From JANRJY01 sp033763735 (lineage in GTDB: Bacteria > Bacteroidota > Bacteroidia > Cytophagales > UBA9547), in contig JANRJY010000104.1 in the NCBI GenBank assembly GCA_033763735.1, forward strand, positions 1 through 64,000: a stretch of 64,000 nucleotides of DNA, in the 5' to 3' direction. Under the pieces are notes generated by a model. The model was not told the origin of the DNA. It saw only the letters and a list, made by a program, of their open reading frames with translations, and ran no database searches. The position numbers were made by a program, and so were the translations under genes. How positions within the stretch are numbered: position 1 is the stretch's first letter; each line of letters opens with the position of its first letter. Below are positions 54,187-62,057 of this stretch, one piece after another.

Positions 54187-56217
54187 CTATTGGATTAATA
54201 TTCTTTTATTGATGGTAGATTGATTATCGACCCATTGAACTGTATATACACCTTTGGGCAAAACTTTAACTTCAAACATATTTTGATTGTTTTTCAAAAC
54301 TTCAAATACATTTCCTAAGGTATTTATCAAATACACTTTATCAATATCCTGAGAATTACCGATTAATTCAAAAGATTGCGTGCAAGGATTTGGAACAATA
54401 TTATACGATTTATAAGATGAATTACTTACTACGAATTCTGTTAATATTGGTGCAGGAACAGTTATCACTGGTTCAACGATATTTTTGCCAACTACATATG
54501 GATTTAAAATACTTAAAACTGAAAGCTTCATTGAATTAAATCCTGCTACCTGACGAGGTTGTTGAGAGCCATCCCCTCTTGAAGTAGTAGTAGAAAATCC
54601 AAAAGTAGTACTGTCATTTTTGAGAATAACCACCGGATTATACCCTTCTGAAGTGATAACTGCCTGTTTATTTGTGTTTATAGCATATTTAAATATCGAA
54701 TTCCCATTAATCCAAACACCATGTGCAATAGTATCTTTGAGCATAAAATAAGGTACAGAACTTGAGGCGTTTTCAAACATAATGCTACTTGAAAATGCAT
54801 TAGGAAAAATGTAAAATGACCTAAGCAGCTGTAAACCCTTTGTAGTACTTAAATTCCCAAAGTAAGCTGCATCCTGTCCAAGGTAATTATCACTTACAAC
54901 GGTCTTACCTACAAACCTTCCTGTGCCTCCTACAAAGCCCAAAATTGCTCCCGGCTGACGAATAGCACTATCGAGTATTTTTCCGGCTTTTCCGGAAGCT
55001 AAATAGGTACTCAAAGTTGCAAAGGAAGAAATATCTGCAAACATAATTTTCCGAGCTTTTCGAATTTTTGAAGTAATATCATTAGAATCTGCTACCGATA
55101 ATCGGGCTATGTTTACTGAAGTTGCAGATTGCGCAAGCATGGCTTCTGAAAATTGTTTTCCTGAAATTGTATTGGTGGTTATTATCATTATAGGATGATA
55201 TACAAATCCTGTTTTTTGAACGATTTGATTGACAAATACGGTATTTGCAGCAGCTCCCTCAATACCACTAATTAAAATAGTTCCTGCAAATGTTTCTGTG
55301 CTATTTGTAGCAATATTTACCCCTAAAGTCGAAGGTTTAGTGACAATATTGGTTTTAAAATTATACTTCCAACCATTAAGCAATTGCGATACTTGCAAGG
55401 AATCGGTATAAAATGCAGAACCTGAAATTGAATATGGATTTAACTTTTTTGAACCATGCTTGTATACGTGTATAGCGCCTGTACCAAAAGCCAGGCCAAC
55501 CTCATTAGTATCAATACCCATTGCAGTAAGGTCATGCACACCCACACCTCCAATCATCTGATTTCGAGTAAGTTTCCAATTGGCTAAAAAGGTGATTAAT
55601 CGACCAAACCTTCCTCTTTCATTAAAATGTGAATCGAAAATGTAACCCGGGAATAGCGCAAAAAAATCATTCGCCAAAGTGATATTGGTATTATAGACAT
55701 TATTTAATGCCTGATCGGAAGTTATCGATGCATCCAACGCATTATATATCACTCCTGAAAGTATATGTAATCCTGCCGAAGTGCCTGCAATAACACCACC
55801 ATCGTTAAACTTATCTTTAACAGCTTGCATCAAAAAGGTATTTTTATAAAAAGTATAATATTGCGATTGATCACCGCCTCGGAAAAAAATAACATCATAC
55901 GTCATAAGTGAATCGTAAGTCGATTGAATATTGGCTGCGCTTACAGAACCAAATGTGAAATTTTTGGCTGCAACAGCTCCCAATTGAATAAAATAATTTG
56001 GCAACCAAGTTGGATCGGAAGGTGCAGAAACACCAATGATAGCTACTTTTTTGTTTGTAGACTGATCCAATGCCCATTGATATGGTGCATTGCTCCAAGC
56101 TCCTGAATTGTTACGTTCAGAACCACCACCCACAATCAACAACTTGCCTTTCATAGCAAATAGCTCATTTGTAAGCATGTTTAGACAAAAAATTAGCATG
56201 ATGATATTTTTTATCAT
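54187..56217 (-). CDS. cphE: T9SS-secreted cyanophycinase with degenerate second S51-like domain
   Basis: I chose ATG 56217 (MIKNIIMLIFCLNML signal peptide). The upstream ATG 56253 lies inside a terminator hairpin. The 676-aa protein has an S51 domain (about 22-290) with 'GKLLIVGGGSERN', 'VIFFRGGDQSQYYT', Ser147 in 'VIAGTSAGLHILSG' and 'IFDSHFNERGRFGRL'. Residues about 300-585 follow the same order ('KIMFADISSFATL', 'AILGFVGGTGRFVG') but lack the catalytic Ser. The last about 75 residues form a T9SS sorting domain ('YNIVPNPCTQSF', 'LPKGVYTVQW'). It should act on cyanophycin outside the cell or on the cell surface. The symbol follows extracellular cyanophycinases (CphE) by function and is tentative. 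Confidence 0.9.
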   Translation of the reverse strand: MIKNIIMLIFCLNMLTNELFAMKGKLLIVGGGSERNNSGAWSNAPYQWALDQSTNKKVAIIGVSAPSDPTWLPNYFIQLGAVAAKNFTFGSVSAANIQSTYDSLMTYDVIFFRGGDQSQYYTFYKNTFLMQAVKDKFNDGGVIAGTSAGLHILSGVIYNALDASITSDQALNNVYNTNITLANDFFALFPGYIFDSHFNERGRFGRLITFLANWKLTRNQMIGGVGVHDLTAMGIDTNEVGLAFGTGAIHVYKHGSKKLNPYSISGSAFYTDSLQVSQLLNGWKYNFKTNIVTKPSTLGVNIATNSTETFAGTILISGIEGAAANTVFVNQIVQKTGFVYHPIMIITTNTISGKQFSEAMLAQSATSVNIARLSVADSNDITSKIRKARKIMFADISSFATLSTYLASGKAGKILDSAIRQPGAILGFVGGTGRFVGKTVVSDNYLGQDAAYFGNLSTTKGLQLLRSFYIFPNAFSSSIMFENASSSVPYFMLKDTIAHGVWINGNSIFKYAINTNKQAVITSEGYNPVVILKNDSTTFGFSTTTSRGDGSQQPRQVAGFNSMKLSVLSILNPYVVGKNIVEPVITVPAPILTEFVVSNSSYKSYNIVPNPCTQSFELIGNSQDIDKVYLINTLGNVFEVLKNNQNMFEVKVLPKGVYTVQWVDNQSTINKRILIQ

Positions 56218-56241
56218 CGAAATTGAACTTCTTAAAGATTT

Positions 56242-56277
56242 AATTAAAAACATTCGGGAACGAAAGGTTCCCGAATG
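56242..56277 (-). terminator. Rho-independent terminator/attenuator between adhesin and cyanophycinase genes
   Basis: CATTCGGGAAC (56251-56261) and GTTCCCGAATG (56267-56277) form a perfect 11-bp stem with a 5-nt loop. On the minus strand a TTTTTAATT tail follows. It lies 14 nt after the stop of the 1437-aa gene. Only about 33 nt separate the hairpin from the cyanophycinase start, too little for a normal promoter, so partial read-through is likely. Confidence 0.88.
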
Positions 56278-56291
56278 TGGATTTATTTAAC

Positions 56292-59200
56292 TTATTTAAT
56301 GATCAGCTTGGTAGTAAGCACATTAGATGCCGTTACTACTTTTACAATGTAAATCCCGGCTGGTAATTCAGCTACAGAAATCGGTACCAATTGAGTGCCT
56401 GCTTCTAAAGACAACTCTTTAGTAAGCGCAACTTCTCCCGTAACACTTATAAAACTCACCACCGAAGTACCACTTGCACTGTTGAACGATAATGTTGCAG
56501 CACCTGTGGTTGGGTTGGGGTAGATGGAAAGGTTCGGTTTAGAGCCCACACTATGTTCTTCAACAGAAGTAACATCTGAGGAAGTAACCAATATATTATC
56601 AAAACCAATTCTATCACCACCTGGAGATGGGGTTACTAAACGCAATGCAAAATATACCGATTGATTATTAAACGTAGTCGGAAGACTTACAGAATACGTT
56701 ATTGGCACAGTAAGCGCTGTAAATGTAGCAGAGTCCGGATAGTTAACTAATCCTTCAGCTTTCATCGTAAATGCTTCCCAATCAGCTGTATTTAGGGTTG
56801 AACCCGGTTCATTTAACGAAAACAATAATTGAAATTTATCTTCAAAATTTCCACTTGAGGTAAATGACATACCTTGTACCGAAAGCTTTAGGTTATTTCC
56901 TGTTAAAGATATTTTAGGCGTAACTAACCATCTATCAGCAGTAGGATTGAGTAAAGGGTCATTATCAAAGTACGAAGTTGTATAAGCTACAAAATTTGAA
57001 TCTGGAAATGATGAACCTGAATTATCATAAAAGAATGTTTTATTTTCAGTTGGAATCAAATCTTCAAGCAAAGCGACATATCCTCTTTGTCTGATTCTTC
57101 TAATTACATAAGCATTTGTTCCATAATCGGAATAAAATGAAGGGATTGCTGTTTTACCATCACGGTTATACATTGTCATACCTGCGGGTAAAGCAGGATT
57201 TGCTTGCCCTGCAACTTTAATAGTTTTTTCAAAATCCTCCTTGTAAAGCACTTTTAAACCTGACAAAGGATTTGGTAAAACAGAAAAGATAGATGAAGTA
57301 ACTGTAGCAATTCCAGCAGCCGCAATGTTAATTCCGACTAAAGTTTCTGCTTTGGAATAAGTGATTCCTTTCAAATCGATAACTGTATCAACTCTTGCAA
57401 TTGCAGTTCCTGATAATGTACCACCTAAAGTTCCAGTTCCTTGTGCCAAAGAAACACTTAATGGCGTATTTGACAGAACATAAGCACCTTCGCCATCCGC
57501 ATCTACCAATTTTATCCTAACTGTTATGGGGCTGCCTACAATTATACTTCCTGCAGGAAACACACCTAAAATGGCAACATTGGTAGCTATTTTACCAACT
57601 GTAAAAGCAGTACTTGCTGGGGAAGCTGTTAAAGCATCTCCAGAAGTTGCAGTTGCAACTAATGTTAGATTTTGATCAACTTGGCTATATAACAATCCTG
57701 TAAAGGTAATACTAGATTGGCCAGAAGCCATTGATAATGAAGTTGTTCCTGTTAAATTTCCGGTTCCGCCTGAGATTGCCAAAGAAATATTTGTTGCATT
57801 AGTTACAACTCCTGGATTATTGCTATTATTTAATGCTTGAACAACAACTCCAAATGTACGACCAGGCAAAATTTTAGTTCCACCAATTGGAAAAACATTA
57901 GTGATACTTAATTTCGTTGCACCAACAAATGGAATCACATTAAATGTAGAAGTACCTGCGGAAAGAAATGCTTGTCCGATTGCCGTAGTATAAACGGTTA
58001 AAGTAATCCCACTTGCTGAAATACTATACTTCAAATCAGTTAATGTAATACTAGATGTTCCTGCTCCTAAAGTTGTTGTTATGGTACCAGACAAAACCCC
58101 TGAACCATTAGCCGAAAGTGATAGACCTGTTGCGGAACTAACTGGATAAACAACACCATATTCGTTTTGTGATTCAACAGTTGCACTAAAGTTAAACCCA
58201 GCTGTCGGCGATGCAGGTGAAATATTTTTCAAAACCAATTTTGAAGCTTTTTTAGAAGCAATTTCAATATTATCTAACGCAAATGACAAGTAATCTGTTA
58301 ATGCCAAATCACTTGATTGGAAAGTTATCCATCTTACTTGAACAAGAGGTTGGTTGTTTGCTGCTGCGGGCAAATATCCCACAAAAGTAGTTACTTGGTC
58401 AATTACAGTTCCGGTAGTATACGTTGTGTTATTTACAGTTGTCCATCCCGCTACACTTCCAACCCTGTACTGCAATGCAAGATATCCTGTGGTTGTTGTA
58501 ACACTTTGAGATACCGTAGAATAATTTTCAACAAGTTGCACTTCATATTTATAAGATAAATCAGTTTTACCAGTGGTATTCAACGAAAGTACATTTTGGA
58601 ATGTACGTGAACCTAAACTAATATTAAGTTTCACATCAGATCCATTATTATAGTTTTGAGGTCCTAAGCCATTATTTGCATGTCCGGTTAGAGTGCTGGT
58701 ACATCTGGTAATATTACTGATAGCTCCTTGATAATTACGTAGGGTGTATGAGCCATCTGTAATGGCAATTGCATCTGAAAGTGTTGATTTCCAACTTGCA
58801 CTACCTGCACGGTAAAACTTCATTCCTAACACAGTATTAGTTCCGGCTGCAATAGGTGTAGAGCCAAAATTTTGCACATATGGCAATGCCACAGGAGCAT
58901 CCGGATCAGAAGCTAAAATGTCAAATGTTGCAGAGGTGGCATTCGTTAGCAGATCACCACTGGTCCGATTAGCAGAAATAGTAATGCCTACATTTGCAGA
59001 AGAATAACTTATTCCCGTAACGGTCAATCTTGAATTACCTCCAGTTATAGTGTAATTAGTTGCACCTGTAAAACCTAAACCAGTACTTGAAAGAGAAAAA
59101 ACAGTATTTGACAATACTGGTACTTCAATATCTCCCGGATTTTTGGATGAAACTATTACGGTTAAAGGAGTTCCTATTAATTTTAAAGCTGGTGATACAG

Positions 59201-60605
59201 ATTCAACCATCAATTTTGATGCAGGAGCAGGAATATTGTCTCCTGTAACGGATATATTTCCAATAGAAAAACTCAAAAAATTGGCAACGGTTTCAGATGG
59301 ATATGCCAACCAACGAAGTTGCACTTTTGATAAATTTTCAGCTACTCCAGGCAAAGTTAAGTTAACATAAGATGTTATTTGACCGGTAAGTTTGCCACTT
59401 GAACTATAAAATGCACCCGGAATAGTTGAAAAAGAAGCGTAATTATCTGTACGATATTGAAAATATCCATATCCAGTAATAGATGATACCGATTCAACTT
59501 CCAGTTGAGTAACATCAAAAGATAGTTTAATATTTCTCCAACCTGAAGTATTTAAAGCAACAATATATCCTGCACTTCTATTAAAGAGACTAGCCAATAC
59601 ACCATAATAACCTGGTGTAGTAACTACATGTAAAGTACTGGCTGTATTGGTACCGCCAGATGTTAGGATAGAAATATCATAATCTGGTGGGGATAGTGTT
59701 CTGTTTGTCATAGATGTAGTATTAGCAGTGACAAAGTCAAAAGCACCTAAAGCCCCTGTTCTAAAGCCTGCAAACCCTGCCGGGAAACCTGTTACATTGG
59801 AAAATGTACTGAAATTTTGTACATAAGGAAGTGGTTGAGGTGCAATTGTTGAAAAAGGAATAACTGTGCCGGTCACACTTATATTATCAAAAGAAAAACT
59901 GATATAATTTGTAACCGCCTCTGATGAAAATGTAAGCCATCTTAATAATACATTTGGTTTATCAGCTACCGGTACATTTGGCAATTGTAAATTAGAAAAT
60001 GAAGTTTTTGTGCCTGGTGTTAACCCAGATGTGGAATAAAATGAACCAGGTACGGTAGCAAATCCCGTAATACCAGGCACACTGTATTCTAAATATGCAA
60101 AACCCAATACACTTGAAATTGATTCTTGCTCCAATATAGTAATGTCGTATGAAACTCTTAAATCTTGGATTCCTGTGGCATTCACTGCACTTACAAATCC
60201 GGCAGCTCTGTTAAAAACACTAATAGCCAAGCTATTACCTGACCCACTTCCAGTAATTAAATGTATGGTACTCGTGGTTACTCCTGTACCTGCAGCAGTT
60301 ATGGTTGCATAATCAATAACTGACGAAATAACTCTGTCAGAAGCTGTTGCTGCTGAAGCTACAGAATAGGTAAAGGATGCAAGCGCTCCAGTTCTAAAAC
60401 CTTGAATGCCGATTGGGTATGTCAATGCAGAAGAAGCATCAAAGTCCTGCAAGTAAGGTACTGCCTGTGGAGTGGGGTACGTTTGTGCAAATGTATTCAC
60501 TGAAAATGTAAATAATACAAACGTGCAAATAAATTTGCTAAGTAGTGAATAAGACCAACCTTTGAGGTTTGGAATGGTTTTGAGGTAGAAGTAACTATTT
60601 TTCAT
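56292..60605 (-). CDS. Large T9SS-secreted modular adhesin-like protein in the cyanophycin locus
   Basis: The 1437-aa protein has a signal peptide (about 1-41, 'FSVNTFAQ'). Three related beta-rich modules of about 190 residues each open with 'PYLQDF' or 'PYVQNF' (about 48, 255 and 570). Four Ig-like modules opening with 'ASKL', 'ATKL' or 'ATNV' follow or are interspersed. A choice-of-anchor/cleaved-adhesin type domain (about 1140-1350) comes next, and a T9SS type A sorting tail ('LSIYPNPTTG', 'LPAGIYIVKV') ends it. No catalytic site is seen. It follows susD by 26 nt and precedes the secreted cyanophycinase, so binding of polymer granules or of the cyanobacterial prey surface is a plausible role. 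This is inferred from position only. Confidence 0.85.
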   Translation of the reverse strand: MKNSYFYLKTIPNLKGWSYSLLSKFICTFVLFTFSVNTFAQTYPTPQAVPYLQDFDASSALTYPIGIQGFRTGALASFTYSVASAATASDRVISSVIDYATITAAGTGVTTSTIHLITGSGSGNSLAISVFNRAAGFVSAVNATGIQDLRVSYDITILEQESISSVLGFAYLEYSVPGITGFATVPGSFYSTSGLTPGTKTSFSNLQLPNVPVADKPNVLLRWLTFSSEAVTNYISFSFDNISVTGTVIPFSTIAPQPLPYVQNFSTFSNVTGFPAGFAGFRTGALGAFDFVTANTTSMTNRTLSPPDYDISILTSGGTNTASTLHVVTTPGYYGVLASLFNRSAGYIVALNTSGWRNIKLSFDVTQLEVESVSSITGYGYFQYRTDNYASFSTIPGAFYSSSGKLTGQITSYVNLTLPGVAENLSKVQLRWLAYPSETVANFLSFSIGNISVTGDNIPAPASKLMVESVSPALKLIGTPLTVIVSSKNPGDIEVPVLSNTVFSLSSTGLGFTGATNYTITGGNSRLTVTGISYSSANVGITISANRTSGDLLTNATSATFDILASDPDAPVALPYVQNFGSTPIAAGTNTVLGMKFYRAGSASWKSTLSDAIAITDGSYTLRNYQGAISNITRCTSTLTGHANNGLGPQNYNNGSDVKLNISLGSRTFQNVLSLNTTGKTDLSYKYEVQLVENYSTVSQSVTTTTGYLALQYRVGSVAGWTTVNNTTYTTGTVIDQVTTFVGYLPAAANNQPLVQVRWITFQSSDLALTDYLSFALDNIEIASKKASKLVLKNISPASPTAGFNFSATVESQNEYGVVYPVSSATGLSLSANGSGVLSGTITTTLGAGTSSITLTDLKYSISASGITLTVYTTAIGQAFLSAGTSTFNVIPFVGATKLSITNVFPIGGTKILPGRTFGVVVQALNNSNNPGVVTNATNISLAISGGTGNLTGTTSLSMASGQSSITFTGLLYSQVDQNLTLVATATSGDALTASPASTAFTVGKIATNVAILGVFPAGSIIVGSPITVRIKLVDADGEGAYVLSNTPLSVSLAQGTGTLGGTLSGTAIARVDTVIDLKGITYSKAETLVGINIAAAGIATVTSSIFSVLPNPLSGLKVLYKEDFEKTIKVAGQANPALPAGMTMYNRDGKTAIPSFYSDYGTNAYVIRRIRQRGYVALLEDLIPTENKTFFYDNSGSSFPDSNFVAYTTSYFDNDPLLNPTADRWLVTPKISLTGNNLKLSVQGMSFTSSGNFEDKFQLLFSLNEPGSTLNTADWEAFTMKAEGLVNYPDSATFTALTVPITYSVSLPTTFNNQSVYFALRLVTPSPGGDRIGFDNILVTSSDVTSVEEHSVGSKPNLSIYPNPTTGAATLSFNSASGTSVVSFISVTGEVALTKELSLEAGTQLVPISVAELPAGIYIVKVVTASNVLTTKLIIK

Positions 60606-60631
60606 TTTACTAAGGGTTTATTTTTAATTAA

Positions 60632-62056
60632 TTAAGGCTTTGCATCCCACCAAAATCTATCAAATATTGAATAATCCGGTGGAATATTTTGAAGTCTTTG
60701 ACTGACTTCTCTTGATGAATATTGAAGTCTTCTTGGCATTTGATTTCCACTTCTGATTTTTATTTCAGGCAATCCAGCAATACCCGATATGTATTTTTCT
60801 GTACGTCTGTAATCATTCCAGGTTTCTGATTGCAAAAACAAGGCAATATATTTTTGTTGAAATATTTTTTTCCATACTTCTTCGTCAGTCAACAAACCAA
60901 TATTACTTTGGCTTGTCGCATATTTACTTAGTATTGAATCTGGCAGAGCTTTAACCAAATTATTCTCTGACGGATCAGACGAACCTACCTCCGTTTTGCA
61001 TACTCTTTCTAATGATGCTTGAATTGCATTTTTAAATATAGGTTTTGCACTCAATTTGCCAGTGGTTTTCATTTCAATTTCCGTTTGCATGAAAAGACAT
61101 TCTTCATAAGTCAATAATGGAAAACTTGAATTAGCCATTGCATAAAAAGGTCCGTACTTTGCTCTTGTTCCTGTCAATAAACTTTTTTTAATCTGTGCAT
61201 AAAAGTCTTTTCTAGGATCGTTTAACGTAAGTAATAAATCTGCAAACACAGGGTCCACTTCGGTTTCAAGTGTACCTGTTCGTTCAAGATACAAGGGTGC
61301 CAAATTTCCAGTTTGTCCCTGCTCAAAGGTTATAAAGCAATTGTCTGAATTAGATGTAAGTGAGAGCGCCAAAGCTGATTTAGCCTGCTCATAAGCTTGC
61401 GAATTGACCTTAATTGTATGCAAATAATATCTTGCTTTAAGGCCATAAGCCACTTTAATCCATTTACTTACATCTCCTTTGAAAATCAAATCATCTGAGC
61501 CTGGTTTTTTACCTTCAACAGGATTAGTTAAATCATTAATTCCTTCATCGAGCATTTTTTGAATACTTGCATAAATATTTTCTTGCGAATCAAAAATTGG
61601 AAATTGATATTTAGCTGCCTCAAATGCTTGTGAAAAAGGAACATCACCATAAATAGAAGTAGTAGTTCCGATTGCAGAGGCCATTAAAATTTTAGCAATC
61701 CCTCTGTAATGACTTTGCTTATCAGCATTTGCTCTTTCAATCAATTGATAGCCGCTATTCATTGCTAAATACAAATTTTCCCATAGCGAAATATTACTTC
61801 CGTCTGCCGGAGTAAAAATGTAATTATTTAAACCAACCGGTCCATTTACATAAGTTACATAACCTGATACATTACCTATTCGCTTTACAATGCTTCCTCC
61901 AAGTGTTGAAAAATACAAATACTGAAATGTTGGCAACCTGTATTCAACTGAAATTACATCGCTTGTCAAACTATTTGGATCAACATTCATAGATGAAAAA
62001 TTGCATCCGTAAAAAAACATAATGAGTATTATTAAAACCGAATTTGTTTTTTTCAT
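60632..62056 (-). CDS. susD: SusD/RagB-family outer-membrane lipoprotein
   Basis: ATG 62056 gives the lipoprotein signal MKKTNSVLIILIMFFYGC with lipid-attachment Cys18. A GTG/TTG-type start 15 nt upstream is not needed. The 474-aa mature protein opens 'NFSSMNVDPNSLTSD' as in SusD-like_2 (PF12771-type) proteins and is helical with TPR-like stretches. SusD homologues form a lid on the SusC transporter and bind the nutrient at the cell surface. The start lies 1 nt after the susC stop, so the two are translationally coupled. The ligand cannot be read from sequence. The downstream cyanophycinases suggest cyanophycin peptides rather than a glycan. Confidence 0.92.
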   Translation of the reverse strand: MKKTNSVLIILIMFFYGCNFSSMNVDPNSLTSDVISVEYRLPTFQYLYFSTLGGSIVKRIGNVSGYVTYVNGPVGLNNYIFTPADGSNISLWENLYLAMNSGYQLIERANADKQSHYRGIAKILMASAIGTTTSIYGDVPFSQAFEAAKYQFPIFDSQENIYASIQKMLDEGINDLTNPVEGKKPGSDDLIFKGDVSKWIKVAYGLKARYYLHTIKVNSQAYEQAKSALALSLTSNSDNCFITFEQGQTGNLAPLYLERTGTLETEVDPVFADLLLTLNDPRKDFYAQIKKSLLTGTRAKYGPFYAMANSSFPLLTYEECLFMQTEIEMKTTGKLSAKPIFKNAIQASLERVCKTEVGSSDPSENNLVKALPDSILSKYATSQSNIGLLTDEEVWKKIFQQKYIALFLQSETWNDYRRTEKYISGIAGLPEIKIRSGNQMPRRLQYSSREVSQRLQNIPPDYSIFDRFWWDAKP

Positions 62057-62057
62057 A

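Noticed and set aside
56218..56253. Upstream ATG for the T9SS cyanophycinase
   Set aside because: It lies within the stem of a rho-independent terminator and would put a charged stretch before the signal peptide.
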